Of a stretch of DNA of 64,000 nucleotides, positions 9,701 through 18,111 are shown piece by piece. Every line of letters starts with the position of its first letter. The stretch's first letter is position 1. A program made the translations under genes and the position numbers. Source of the stretch: an uncultured Prevotellaceae bacterium (GTDB taxonomy: Bacteria; Bacteroidota; Bacteroidia; Bacteroidales; Muribaculaceae). The DNA lies in contig ONKD01000009.1 of the NCBI GenBank assembly GCA_900318345.1, forward strand, positions 25,493-89,492, read 5' to 3'. The notes under the pieces were generated by a model, which searched no databases, was not told the DNA's origin, and worked only from the letters and a program-made list of their open reading frames with translations.

Positions 9701-10175
9701 ACGTGCCGCCCAGCACTTGGCGGTCCCACATGAGGATATACCAGTCCTTGAGCATGTCAAAGTTATATACCTTGTCGCTGCGCAGGAACAAATCCAGGGT
9801 CTCGCCATAGAGGCGGTGTTGCGGGTTGGCCTTCAGCTGCTCGATGCACTCCTCACGGTTCCAGCGGATGATGCGCAAGTAGTCCTTGTGGTTCTCATAA
9901 TCAAAGAACAACTGCGCCACGTCGAGCGCGTTGGACACCAGGCGCTCATTCATGCGGGCACCGCGCAGGCGGTCGTTGGCCAGCTGCTTGAAGGCGTTTT
10001 TCACCAGGTCGAGCTGCGCCAGCGGGCTGGGAATAGCAGTGCGGGGATTCTCGCTCAAGCCGCCATCAGGATCCTTGATGCGCGCGATGTCATCGTCGGT
10101 ATAGGGTGAATGGGCAACCCAATCCTCCTCACCGTTCTTGCTCGTATTGTTGCTATATGATAATATTTCGCTCAT
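6729..10175 (-). CDS. Giant actin/Hsp70-fold (ASKHA) ATPase
   Basis: The 1148-residue protein holds the ASKHA nucleotide-binding signatures in its C-terminal half. These are phosphate-1 motif LIFAVDFGTTNTHVEW (about residue 580), phosphate-2 motif YVSIDIGGGTCDTVIY (about 790) and adenosine motif QIYFSGTGSKILNIL (about 950). The preceding 570 residues contain no motif I recognise and no membrane segment. The layout resembles SrfB-type or other very large Hsp70-like proteins, but I cannot assign it to one. It lies 39 nt after a tubulin-like GTPase gene, so a cytoplasmic assembly of the two is plausible (inference). Residue positions are approximate. Confidence 0.85.
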   Translation of the reverse strand: MSEILSYSNNTSKNGEEDWVAHSPYTDDDIARIKDPDGGLSENPRTAIPSPLAQLDLVKNAFKQLANDRLRGARMNERLVSNALDVAQLFFDYENHKDYLRIIRWNREECIEQLKANPQHRLYGETLDLFLRSDKVYNFDMLKDWYILMWDRQVLGGTSPASVVMAAPALGTIDAIKVEQGVSLFGETRHLWQRDEDFVYYMYLLMNAYPVLRLQCGEVYSYMQKNLEPLRQNRPELYRRIATVIPNLDALDEGRAGTVLEQLEHSYDPFGGGIDVSVLGARFYHKRVLDIRTAASESDFVIMPTMPQQPQNAMPLVLVNGFNGSVEHFRYIDKEWDSATQVFAGNVPLNDRKLPDTSIQYPFVTTDDFLTDTLVRLDSGCVIDTDHFFDGNLKPRTPQPTCGYLLPLKPLLFTYFDTDYLRGTVAGRHVIDIEEFADGSVMVTLRIKVKKGENRYIELSRKYFPINDHTWTFDEKRGTGRVVGATLSTSIFPFVKTDVNDDYTVELFTMIESGGATLRFYKNGIKTEGLNVRDAIRSHSGYSTTYYDVDGSFDYIEVSVQNYLGRSGGVIIPQWKPYAPSAKELIFAVDFGTTNTHVEWAERGQPSRPFTFEYGSNQVLVASLHKPHSLEYAEQVQRVEFVPREIDNVYGFPLRSTLARNENSGVGSNLFSDVNIPFLYERRYFHGYEVTTNLKWKGDTELAKAFLRELTLLIKAKALLENADLRRTEIVYFYPVSMGGADRDTLERTWTELFNTYIGASSDRLRSYPESLAPAYYYSGAEVAGSSYVSIDIGGGTCDTVIYQPTSDRMSSEPVAISSFRFAGNAIFGDGFTDKDADNNPLLQHYTRYFKQLIENDKGNNIAYLSSILSDIMAQKRSEDINAFLFSIENVEELRTLREIDRNLYSYNALLRNDSQRRLIFMYFYAAIIYYIAQAMKQRGYEMPKQIYFSGTGSKILNILGSLSRINMLTQTIVERVYGKQYTELFEIKIEDKCPKQITCRGGIKLENKRLEGQADVARYNATSVKRMRYCCSMLGDDELTMAQVESIEVRERLVEKVKEFNNFFVELCDATIKDEFGIENNVLRLFESVLSDNLANYLTAGINTFLKGRYNATDVVEDVPFFYPVIGVIRHNLLKNMRNDVISKFNQ

Positions 10176-10214
10176 ATTCTGTCTCAGTTTGTATTGCCCC
10201 AGTTTGGTAGGTCC

Positions 10215-11738
10215 CTAGTTGATGTTCTCGTAGCGCTCGGTGAATATCTTGTGGGCGGCCTTGTTGAACAGGTCCAGCAACTTGAACTCAACCGTGTGCT
10301 CGCTATAGGCTGGATTATCCTTACTCAGGCGGTTCATCTCGGCCTTGAACACGTTGTTGTCCACATTCTTGTGACCAAACATCGCCTTGCGCACCTTCAC
10401 GCCCTCAATGGCATGGGCCATATCGATCTCGCCGGGCTTGAAGAACGCCACGCTGCGCATGTTGTCATTCATCTCGGTAAGCCACTGGGCATATCCCTCG
10501 AGGAAGTGGTCCACCAGCGTGCGGTAAAACTGCGAGGCGAGGAAATCGCTCTTGATTTTGGGCGTGTCCTCGGTGAAGCCTTGTCCGATGATGTCCTTGA
10601 AACCAGTGGTCAGGAACAGGAACAGCAGGTGGAACTTGCTCAACGGCTCATAGATGAGCTGGCGCGTGCGGCGGCCCAGCGTCAGGAAATTGACGCTCAG
10701 CTCGTCCTTGGCCAGGGCATATTCATAGGCCGTCGTGGGCAACGGATAGCCGTCTGGGTCGGTGAGCTTGCTATCAGGCACACCAGTGAAATCCAGCGGT
10801 GCCAAAGCGCCGATAAGTTCGATGAAATGGGCATTATTGCGCTGGCCATGCTCACCTGGGTCATACAGGTAGGGCTTGCTGCGCACCTGGTCACCCAGGT
10901 AATAGATGCTGTTCACATTGCTATCGTTGGCGCCAGTGAGCGTGTTCTTGTAGTAGTAGAGCGCGCTCTGGGTCTTGACGATGAAGTCGCTGGTGGCGAT
11001 GCGCTGGTCGTGCTTATTGCCCTCAAGGGTGAAATAGGGCAACACGGTCAAGCCGCCAATGGGAGCGCGGCTCAATGCGTCACGGTTCTCGATGCCCTCA
11101 AGGTTGGCCGCCTGGCGGATGTTCTTAACCATGATGGGGAAACCCGAGGCACCCGTGCCGCCAAAGATGGAACTGATGAAGAAAATGCGGTCACCCTGGC
11201 GGAAGATGTTGCTGAACGCCTTGAACTCATTGCTGTCCTTAATCTCGTTCAGCGCCACACTGCCGATGTTGGGGCTGCCCACAAAACCGATGTTCATCTT
11301 GTTCTCCAACTGGTAGTTGGCAAACAGCAGTGACGTCAACGCCTGGTTGGCCTCGTTCATCGTGTCATAACCGATGAATTCACGGAATTTGGCATTCTCC
11401 ACGGCTCCCAGGTTAAAGATAAACGTGTCCCCCAAGGTAACGCTGGTGTTACTCATGATCTCGCGCAGGGTGACAATGCGGTTGGCAAAGAAACCGTCGG
11501 CATTGGGTTCGTTACCGTACAATTTGCGCCTGATTTCGCGATAGTCGTTGAGCAATGCCTCGGTGCGCTTCAGGTCCTCGTTGGCCTTGTGGGGGTCGAT
11601 GATGACGGGCACGATTTCCAGGTCTTTCACTGGCTTGCCATTCTCATCAAGGGGCCTCACACCCGCTGCCGACAACATCAGCAGCGACTTGAGCACCCTC
11701 GACCCGGTACCTCCTATAGCAAAAAGGAATAGTCTCAT
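10215..11738 (-). CDS. Tubulin-like GTPase (Tubulin_2-type)
   Basis: The 507-residue protein starts with a glycine-rich nucleotide loop, MRLFLFAIGGTGSRVLKSLL (residues 1-20). It has a second glycine-containing loop, IGFVGSPNIGSVALN (about 148-162), and carries a tubulin-like signature DRIFFISSIFGGTGASGFP (about 184-202). In FtsZ and tubulin the corresponding loop is GGGTG(T/S)G. These match the family known as Tubulin_2 (tubulin-like), not FtsZ itself, and FtsZ's C-terminal tail is absent. No signal or membrane segment is seen. It sits between a membrane protein gene and the giant ASKHA ATPase gene. Whether it polymerises is unknown. Confidence 0.8.
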   Translation of the reverse strand: MRLFLFAIGGTGSRVLKSLLMLSAAGVRPLDENGKPVKDLEIVPVIIDPHKANEDLKRTEALLNDYREIRRKLYGNEPNADGFFANRIVTLREIMSNTSVTLGDTFIFNLGAVENAKFREFIGYDTMNEANQALTSLLFANYQLENKMNIGFVGSPNIGSVALNEIKDSNEFKAFSNIFRQGDRIFFISSIFGGTGASGFPIMVKNIRQAANLEGIENRDALSRAPIGGLTVLPYFTLEGNKHDQRIATSDFIVKTQSALYYYKNTLTGANDSNVNSIYYLGDQVRSKPYLYDPGEHGQRNNAHFIELIGALAPLDFTGVPDSKLTDPDGYPLPTTAYEYALAKDELSVNFLTLGRRTRQLIYEPLSKFHLLFLFLTTGFKDIIGQGFTEDTPKIKSDFLASQFYRTLVDHFLEGYAQWLTEMNDNMRSVAFFKPGEIDMAHAIEGVKVRKAMFGHKNVDNNVFKAEMNRLSKDNPAYSEHTVEFKLLDLFNKAAHKIFTERYENIN

Positions 11739-11787
11739 ATTGGTTTATAGTCCTTTGTTTTTAGTTTTCTAGTTATGTGTCAGTGAG

Positions 11788-12243
11788 TTACTGCGGCAGC
11801 GGCGTGTGGCGGCAGTTGCTGCTCCACCACCTCATCGAGTAGGATGCGATGACATACAGCAAGGCGGCAAACAGCACCGTTTGCATCTCAAACTGTATGG
11901 ACTCGCCGATGTAGGTCAAGCCATTGTTGGCAAACACTGAGTCGTTATAGATGTAACAAATCACCGGTGCCAGCACCACTACCACACCCAGCACGGCCAG
12001 CCAGTGATACCAGCGGTCAAACTTCACCGAGTTGATGGCATAATAGTAGATGGCTGCCCCACCCCATGCAACAGCAATGGTGATGGCAGCAATCACGGGA
12101 TACATGTCCAGGTTATACATCTTGTCGTTGTAACCTTGATTGAAAAACAACTGCTCATAGATGTTAAAACCGTCGGTACAGCTCAGGATGAAAAACAATA
12201 CCGTCACTGCAATCCCGATAATCAAATAAACTAGATGTTTCAT
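11788..12243 (-). CDS. Four-helix membrane protein in the actin/tubulin-like operon
   Basis: The 151-residue protein has hydrophobic segments at about residues 4-21, 49-68, 81-101 and 119-137, with short polar loops and a basic Trp-rich C-terminus (MRWWSSNCRH). No family recognised. Gene spacing (40 nt after the vWA gene, 49 nt before the tubulin-like gene) supports one transcript; it may be the membrane anchor of the complex. Confidence 0.75.
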   Translation of the reverse strand: MKHLVYLIIGIAVTVLFFILSCTDGFNIYEQLFFNQGYNDKMYNLDMYPVIAAITIAVAWGGAAIYYYAINSVKFDRWYHWLAVLGVVVVLAPVICYIYNDSVFANNGLTYIGESIQFEMQTVLFAALLYVIASYSMRWWSSNCRHTPLPQ

Positions 12244-12283
12244 ATTTCAGTCGTTAGTAGTCTTTTATCGTTAGCCAATGGTT

Positions 12284-13726
12284 TTATCGCTTCAAGTGAA
12301 TGGTCACGTCAAAGAAGCTGCTGCCTCCCTTCATCGCGTCAAACATGCCGCCCAACAGGTGCTCCAGGCCCAGCGTCGTTGTGGGGAACGAGCCACCGGC
12401 GCTGGTGTCACTCTCGCTTGACGACTGACGCACCCATGCGGGCAACTCGTTGCGCAACGCGATTCGCACCTCGTCACGCGGGCTCTTCAGGTCGCCGATG
12501 AGCGTCAGGATGTGGGTCATCCCCTCGAGATACTCCTTGTTGTTGGCCGTGAACATGCTTCGGTCGATGGGAGTCACCACAAGGGTGTAACCGTCAACGC
12601 TCTGCACGTCATAGTTGGCCGTGTTGGTCAACAGGGCATCGTCCTTGAGCAGGGTGCCCAAGTTGGCCGCCAGCGAGAAACACAACTTGCCGGTTTCACG
12701 ATCCCCGGCACACTTGGTGAGCTCGATGCCGTCACCATGTTTCACGCGGAAACGGCCCGCATTGTCCTTCCACTCGGGCAGCACGCGGCATTCCACCTCG
12801 GTAGTCCCCTGGTTGAAACGATAGCTGTTGCGCACACCTGGGGCATCTAGCACGCCGCTATAGCGCTTGTCTTGGGCCAACTGGTCCATCACCTCGCTAT
12901 CGGCGATGATAACCAGATAGTAGGGGCGCTTGCCGTGATATTCAAAGGGCACATTATTATAAGGATAATACTTGCCGCTATAGTCGCCCAAGAACTGCTG
13001 CACCACCACGCTCTTGCCCTTGTAGCGGGCAAACACGCGCGTAGCAAGGCTGTTCTCCTCGTTGAAGATCTTGTCCAGACTCACGCCGTGGGTATCCTTG
13101 GGTGAATAGATGAGGTCGCTCACCAGCACACTCACGTTGCCGGGGCGCTGGGCCTCAAGTATCTTATTGAAAATCAACTGGAAATCAGTATAGCTAGCAT
13201 CGCCAGTTCCTGCCGTGCTGGCATAGATGTCACGGTCTTTCAAGAATTCATCAACCGTGTGCTGATAAGGATAGATTCCGTCGTTCACGATGTTGATATC
13301 CACCTTGCTACCGGCGGGGAAGTGGTTAATCAGGTCATTGACCGACTTCTTCAACTGGCCGCCATCGCCACGCGAGTCATAGGGCACCATCGAACCGCTG
13401 CGCTCAAAATAAACCGTCAGCGACAGGTTCTCCACGCCGCCAAAGGGGCGCGTGTCCCAATGCATGGGCGGACGCAGGTTTGCCCCGATTTGTTCGATGA
13501 ATTCAGCCATTTTCTTGTGGTCAACCTTGCCCTCGGGTGTGAGGAAGTCGCCATACTTGCCCGGATTCTCAGTCACCAGTGAACACAACGAGTCATAGGC
13601 AGCCCGCGTCGTGTCACCGCTCACCAGCACCGACCGCACAGCCTTGTCCAACTTGCCATGACCGCCACAGGACAACAGCCCTGCAAGCATCACACATGCC
13701 AGCAGCAATGCGGGTAATCGTTTCAT
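12284..13726 (-). CDS. vWA-like lipoprotein, first gene of the actin/tubulin-like operon
   Basis: The 480-residue protein has a lipoprotein signal (MKRLPALLLACVMLAGLLSC), placing it on a membrane facing the periplasm. Residues about 102-260 look like a von Willebrand A domain. The metal-site motif is VYFERSGSM (DxSxS with Glu in place of the first Asp), a Thr lies in DASYTDFQ, and an Asp lies in VLVSDLIYS. The remaining part is beta-rich with no recognised domain. Three starts are open (TTG 13741, ATG 13735, ATG 13726); the last gives the most compact signal peptide. A promoter lies about 60 nt upstream. Confidence 0.8.
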   Translation of the reverse strand: MKRLPALLLACVMLAGLLSCGGHGKLDKAVRSVLVSGDTTRAAYDSLCSLVTENPGKYGDFLTPEGKVDHKKMAEFIEQIGANLRPPMHWDTRPFGGVENLSLTVYFERSGSMVPYDSRGDGGQLKKSVNDLINHFPAGSKVDINIVNDGIYPYQHTVDEFLKDRDIYASTAGTGDASYTDFQLIFNKILEAQRPGNVSVLVSDLIYSPKDTHGVSLDKIFNEENSLATRVFARYKGKSVVVQQFLGDYSGKYYPYNNVPFEYHGKRPYYLVIIADSEVMDQLAQDKRYSGVLDAPGVRNSYRFNQGTTEVECRVLPEWKDNAGRFRVKHGDGIELTKCAGDRETGKLCFSLAANLGTLLKDDALLTNTANYDVQSVDGYTLVVTPIDRSMFTANNKEYLEGMTHILTLIGDLKSPRDEVRIALRNELPAWVRQSSSESDTSAGGSFPTTTLGLEHLLGGMFDAMKGGSSFFDVTIHLKR

Positions 13727-13786
13727 ATTTATCATCTTCAATCTGTTTGTTTCAATTTATTAAGGGTACACTTCCCCATTAACTAG

Positions 13787-13817
13787 CAAAATTAGTGCCG
13801 TTTCGCCCAATGACCAA
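13787..13817 (-). promoter_or_regulatory. Consensus promoter of the actin/tubulin-like operon
   Basis: Minus-strand TTG (13817-13815), 20-nt spacer, TAATTTTG (13794-13787). This fits the Bacteroidetes sigma factor consensus exactly. The predicted transcript start is about 13780, giving a leader of about 55 nt. Confidence 0.75.
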
Positions 13818-13909
13818 GAAATCTCGTGTTAAAAAATGTTTTCCTCATATTGAACCCATGTTCTTTAGGTTTTCTATGTTTTCTCCTGTGATTATTTGAA
13901 AAAAAGATG

Positions 13910-13917
13910 TACCTTTG
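13910..13917 (+). promoter_or_regulatory. -7 promoter element of gldE
   Basis: TACCTTTG at 13910-13917. No clear TTG at the right distance upstream. Its position shows that the TTG codon at 13915 cannot be the gldE start, and favours the TTG at 13948. Confidence 0.6.
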
Positions 13918-13947
13918 TCGCATTATTCAACAAAACGAGATAGTATT

Positions 13948-15285
13948 TTGGACCCTGACCCGTTATCGTGCCTCTTATCGGTACTTTGCACAGTAGGCTC
14001 ACAGCCTCTAGTCACATTCAACGCGCCCACATCGGGCAGCATCATCGCCATCATAGTCGCCCTTTTGGGATTGTTCCTGTCGGCATTCAACTCTGGCAGC
14101 GAGATTGCCTATTTCTCACTCAAGCCCGATGACATTGACTCCATCGAGGACGCTGACAGCCGCGACCGCGTGCGCACGCTGCTCGCCACCCCTGAGAAAC
14201 TGCTAGCTACCATCCTGGTGGGCAACAACCTGGTCAACATCATGATTGCCATCGTGCTCAACTACGCGATGAACCAGATCTTTAACTTTAACAGCACGGT
14301 GCTTGACTTCATTGTCCAGACGGTCATCCTCACCTTCCTGATCCTGCTCTTTGGCGAGGTGATACCCAAGCTATATGCCACCAATTTCAACACCAAATTT
14401 GCAGCGATGACCGCCTCGCCGCTCAAGGCCGCCGTCAGCCTGTTCTCTCCCCTGACAGCATTGCTGGTGCGCAGCACGAGCCTGGTCAACAAAGTCGTGC
14501 CCACCCAAACCGAGGAACTGTCGGTCGATGACCTCACGCGTGCCCTCGAGGTGAGCGAGGTCAAGAACCCCGATGACAAGGAGCTGCTCGAGGGTATCCT
14601 GTCGTTTGGCGACAAGACGGTGAGCGACATTATGCGCCCGCGTGTCGATGTGGTTGATATCGACCAGGACGCCGACTTTGACGAGGTGGTCCGCAAGGTC
14701 ATCGACACGGGCTACTCACGCATGCCGGTATATGACGAAACGCCCGACAACATCAAGGGCATCCTGTATGCCAAGGACTTGCTCCCCTACATCGGCAACC
14801 GCGACAACACTTTCAAGTGGCAGACGCTCATGCGCCCCGCCTATTTCGTGCCCGAGACGCGTATGCTCGACGACCTGCTGGAGGACTTCCGCATGAAAAA
14901 GATGCACATGGCCATCATTGTTGATGAGTATGGCTGCACCCAGGGCATCGCCACGCTCGAGGACGTGCTCGAGGAGATTGTGGGCGACATCGACGACGAG
15001 TATGACACCGAGGAGAAGTTCTATAACCGCATCAGCAAGGACACGTGGCTCTTTGACGGCAAGACGTTGCTGAGCGACTTTGCACGCGTGCTCGACATCG
15101 ACGAGGACGAACTGGGCGAGCATGCCGAGGAGGCCGAAACCGTCGCCGGTTTCCTGCTAGACCTCAAGGGTGACTTCCTTAAGGAGAAAGAGGTCGTCAA
15201 GTACGGCCGTTTCACCTTCACCGTTGTCAAGGTCATTAAGCACCGCATCGCCAAGGTCAAAGTCACCATGCGCGGCGCTGAATAA
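13948..15285 (+). CDS. gldE: GldE-like CNNM/CorC-family membrane protein
   Basis: The 445-residue protein carries a DUF21/CNNM membrane domain (four hydrophobic segments, with SAFNSGSEIAYFSL), two CBS domains (around IMRPRVDVVDID and IIVDEYGCTQGIATLEDVL) and a C-terminal CorC_HlyC domain. Homologues called GldE are gliding-motility associated in Flavobacteria, but non-gliding Bacteroidales keep the gene; an ion-transport role is likely. TTG at 13948 is chosen because it begins MDPDP as in relatives, lies just below an AG-rich site, and lies downstream of the promoter. The gene is divergent from the cytoskeletal-like operon. Confidence 0.88.
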   Translation: MDPDPLSCLLSVLCTVGSQPLVTFNAPTSGSIIAIIVALLGLFLSAFNSGSEIAYFSLKPDDIDSIEDADSRDRVRTLLATPEKLLATILVGNNLVNIMIAIVLNYAMNQIFNFNSTVLDFIVQTVILTFLILLFGEVIPKLYATNFNTKFAAMTASPLKAAVSLFSPLTALLVRSTSLVNKVVPTQTEELSVDDLTRALEVSEVKNPDDKELLEGILSFGDKTVSDIMRPRVDVVDIDQDADFDEVVRKVIDTGYSRMPVYDETPDNIKGILYAKDLLPYIGNRDNTFKWQTLMRPAYFVPETRMLDDLLEDFRMKKMHMAIIVDEYGCTQGIATLEDVLEEIVGDIDDEYDTEEKFYNRISKDTWLFDGKTLLSDFARVLDIDEDELGEHAEEAETVAGFLLDLKGDFLKEKEVVKYGRFTFTVVKVIKHRIAKVKVTMRGAE

Positions 15286-15342
15286 CTCGCCACACCTGAT
15301 TCACAAGGGAAATCAGTATACCTAAAGCACTGACAATAAATT

Positions 15343-15366
15343 AGAGACGCAAAATTTTGCGTCTCT
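15343..15366. repeat. 24-nt perfect palindrome after gldE, dispersed copy
   Basis: AGAGACGCAAAA followed by its exact reverse complement. A partial copy (AGAGACGCAAAATTTTGC) occurs at 56252, so this is a dispersed intergenic palindrome. Confidence 0.75.
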
Positions 15367-15446
15367 ACTAAGCCATGTTTGGAATCATTAGGCTGTCCAG
15401 GAAAAGCCCCATTGGGGCGGCAGTAAATCCTTGATACAGAAAAACC

Positions 15447-15489
15447 CGGCTAAAAGTGTCTTTTTGACCCACTTTTAGCCGAGTTTTTT
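15447..15489. terminator. Bidirectional intrinsic terminator between gldE and a convergent gene
   Basis: CGGCTAAAAGTG (15447-15458) pairs exactly with 15470-15481, with an 11-nt loop. A T-run follows on the plus strand (15484-15489) and an A-run precedes it, which serves the minus strand. It ends both gldE and the convergent gene at 15517. Confidence 0.85.
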
Positions 15490-15516
15490 AAAATACTCGT
15501 ACAGAGGAAACTGCCG

Positions 15517-16932
15517 TTACTTCATAACCTTCTTGTCGCCCACGATGTAGAATCCATGGGGCAGACTGTTGAGGTCGCCGTGCATGCGCTGGCCAGCCAG
15601 GTTGTAGATGATAGCATCGCCCTTGGCATCAGCCTTGAGATCACTGATGTCAGTCGTTCCGATGGGCAGCACAATCACGCCCATGTCGACGTCATCCTCG
15701 CCAACGGTCAGGTCATCGGTGCGCAAGGTCTCCCAGTTGACCATGTATTCAACGGTATAGTCCAGATTGGCATTGATCTCGGTGGCAAACGCTCCTTCCA
15801 TGTCGGTGGTCAAGTATAAGGGCATCACCAGTGCTTCACGCTGGCCTGCAGGGCTCTGCGAGGGCTTGGCCGAGATCACTACCGTCACATTCTCAAGAGG
15901 AGTTCCGGCTCTATCAACGACAACGCCATTGACTGCGAGCACGCCCACATAGACGATTTCAGACGCATTGCTCACACCATCCACAGTATAGACGGTCTGC
16001 ACGCCTATGCGGTGCTGGAACAGACGGTCCTCGCCCAGGTTGTTTTTGTTGAAGTATACGCGCGTGCCATCCCAGCTGATGAAGTGGATATAGTCGCTGT
16101 AATCCAGGGGAATCTCAGTGAGGTCACCATTGTCAAAGAGCTCGCTCGGGCCAAATTCCTCGTTAGTGAAGGTGAACAACTGGTCGTCATCCATGTAGAT
16201 GCGGTAGCTGAAGTTCTCCTCATACAGACGATTGCCGTTCACGTCATAGGGGTTGACATGGAAGTGGAAACTTGCGTTCTCCCACTCGCTGCCGTTCTCC
16301 CAAGTCAGCTCATAGGGGGCGGCAGGCACAGCAGGTGTGGCCTCGGCCATCGGGGTGAGCGTGGTGCCCCAACTCATATATCCTGCCCACGTCCCATCAA
16401 ACAAGAAGCAGGCCAAGCCCGTAGCAGCCCAGCCCTCATAGCCGGTACCCTGATACATGTCACCCTGGGTGCCGTCGATGGTAATCACTCCCGTGGTGGG
16501 GTCGACGGTAAAGGTAGCCTGCATCGAGTTCTCGTCCTCAGTGATCTCCGACCCATAGTCTAGAGGGGTGGAGACGGCTAAGGCCAGGTAGATGTCCATC
16601 CCGCTAAATGAATCATGGCACACGGCCTCACCCAGGTCAACGGTGATTTTTGTACCATCGGCATTCAACTTGCCCACGGTCCAGAACTCGTCGTAATACT
16701 GGTCCATGCGATAGAGGATGTTCTGGAAATAAACGGTCTCGCCATCGGCATCATAGACCACTTTAACCAAGTCGTTCTGCTCACCAATGTAGGTTTCTGA
16801 CAGACTGAACAGTGCTTGACCTGTGCGGGAATAGGTCACAGCCTCGCCCTCAGGCTGCTCAGTAATGATTTCGGCTGACGCAGTAGCAGCCATCGTCACA
16901 CAAAGTGACACAAAAAGTAAAAATTTCTTCAT
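15517..16932 (-). CDS. Secreted protein with C-terminal sorting-like tail, function unknown
   Basis: The 471-residue protein has a signal peptide (1-20, ending TASA). A beta-rich body follows, containing a carboxypeptidase-regulatory-like segment (about 340-420, VNGVVVDRAGTPLENVTVVI). It ends IIYNLAGQRMHG then LPHGFYIVGDKKVMK, resembling the short tails of type IX-exported proteins. The leading region (about 25-200) is a repeated beta pattern seen in Prevotella-like surface proteins. Catalytic residues were not recognised. It converges on gldE over a shared terminator. Confidence 0.75.
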   Translation of the reverse strand: MKKFLLFVSLCVTMAATASAEIITEQPEGEAVTYSRTGQALFSLSETYIGEQNDLVKVVYDADGETVYFQNILYRMDQYYDEFWTVGKLNADGTKITVDLGEAVCHDSFSGMDIYLALAVSTPLDYGSEITEDENSMQATFTVDPTTGVITIDGTQGDMYQGTGYEGWAATGLACFLFDGTWAGYMSWGTTLTPMAEATPAVPAAPYELTWENGSEWENASFHFHVNPYDVNGNRLYEENFSYRIYMDDDQLFTFTNEEFGPSELFDNGDLTEIPLDYSDYIHFISWDGTRVYFNKNNLGEDRLFQHRIGVQTVYTVDGVSNASEIVYVGVLAVNGVVVDRAGTPLENVTVVISAKPSQSPAGQREALVMPLYLTTDMEGAFATEINANLDYTVEYMVNWETLRTDDLTVGEDDVDMGVIVLPIGTTDISDLKADAKGDAIIYNLAGQRMHGDLNSLPHGFYIVGDKKVMK

Positions 16933-17052
16933 TATGCAATAAGTTTTTAAAGGTTAATAAAATGTATCCGCTATATATCATTGCTACAGATTTGACCCGT
17001 TGGCGAGGACCAAGTAAGCGCTCACTTAATCCTGCCAACGAGTTTTACATTT

Positions 17053-17937
17053 TTACCGCATGGGCTCGACGGTGTAGCCCTTGTCACGCAACAGTTGCAG
17101 CAGGCCCTGAGGTCCAGGCAGGTGGCCAGCACCCACACACACGAGGCATGTGCGCTCGGGCATGATCTTGACCAGTTTCTCGGCCCAGTTGCGGTTGCGG
17201 CTGTAAATCAGCGCTTCCATCGCTTCCTCGCTCTCGCCGCCCATGGTGGCATCGGTCATCACGGCCATGAGTTTGTCCAGGTCCTGATGCATGTAGGCCT
17301 CGGCCAGCGCCGATGACTGCTCCTGGAAAAACGCGTCTTGGCGGCACGCTTCGAGCAAGTTCTTGGCCTGCTCGGTCAAGGGGGCATTGAAGAGCAGGTC
17401 TATCTGCTCCTGCAACGACTCGAGGCTAGCCGACGGACGTCCAGCCTTGTTGGCACGGTCCTGAACGGCAATGTCAATGAGGTTGTTAGCGTCAAAGTTA
17501 GGGAAATACTTGACGGCTTGCATCGCCTGCAGCTGGGTGCTGATGGCATTAGGCTTCAATGTCTTCATCTGAGCCAGCTTGACGCCCATAGCACCGAAGT
17601 ACTTGTCAAAGACCTTCTCAATCACAGCATACTCAGTGGGAGTGTACAACATGTCTAGCGTGCTGTCGGTGGGTGCTATCATGGCATTAGCCATCTTCAT
17701 CTGGGCTTCCTTGCTCATGAGGCTGTCCTTCTCGATCTCGCCCACCACGATATCACAACCATCGATAGCGGCATTGATGCCGGGAATCTGGTCAATCATG
17801 GTTGATGGGGCCATGTGATGGGTGCCAAAGATGTAACTGGGGCGGCCCAAACCATTGCCGCTCACTTTCCACAACAACTGCGCCTGAGATGCCAGCGCAA
17901 CGGCCAATACTGCAATAATGAGGGATAATCTTTTCAT
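17053..17937 (-). CDS. TraB/GumN family protein
   Basis: The 294-residue protein has a signal peptide (about 1-20, ending SQAQ) and the family's N-terminal pattern LLWKVSGNGLGRPSYIFGTHH, followed by DIVVGEIE and, near the end, LVCVGAGHLPGPQGLLQLL. GTHH and GAGHL are the paired signatures of the TraB/GumN (EreA-like, putative metalloprotease) fold. It is exported; substrate unknown. The start is ATG 17937; TTG 17943 is open but less likely. A -7 element TAATTTTG lies at 17976-17969 on the same strand. Confidence 0.88.
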   Translation of the reverse strand: MKRLSLIIAVLAVALASQAQLLWKVSGNGLGRPSYIFGTHHMAPSTMIDQIPGINAAIDGCDIVVGEIEKDSLMSKEAQMKMANAMIAPTDSTLDMLYTPTEYAVIEKVFDKYFGAMGVKLAQMKTLKPNAISTQLQAMQAVKYFPNFDANNLIDIAVQDRANKAGRPSASLESLQEQIDLLFNAPLTEQAKNLLEACRQDAFFQEQSSALAEAYMHQDLDKLMAVMTDATMGGESEEAMEALIYSRNRNWAEKLVKIMPERTCLVCVGAGHLPGPQGLLQLLRDKGYTVEPMR

Positions 17938-18074
17938 CGTCAATTCAGTTTCAATAGTTAATATGTAACAAAATTAATACTAATAACGTGATTTCATAGC
18001 TGTTGGGGTAAAAAAAATGGCAAAAATCCCCCATAATGATGATGAATCACAGAAAAAATGACCAATTCAGGCGA

Positions 18075-18105
18075 TTGTACACCTGATGGTGCGTCACTAA
18101 TTTTG
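18075..18105 (+). promoter_or_regulatory. Consensus promoter with no gene behind it
   Basis: TTG (18075-18077), 20-nt spacer, TAATTTTG (18098-18105) on the plus strand. The first ATG after it is followed by a stop within three codons, so the transcript is probably not an mRNA. Confidence 0.65.
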
Positions 18106-18111
18106 CACCAT

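Noticed and set aside
13915-13947. TTG 13915 as gldE start
   Set aside because: It lies inside the -7 promoter element; TTG 13948 starts the family-like MDPDP.
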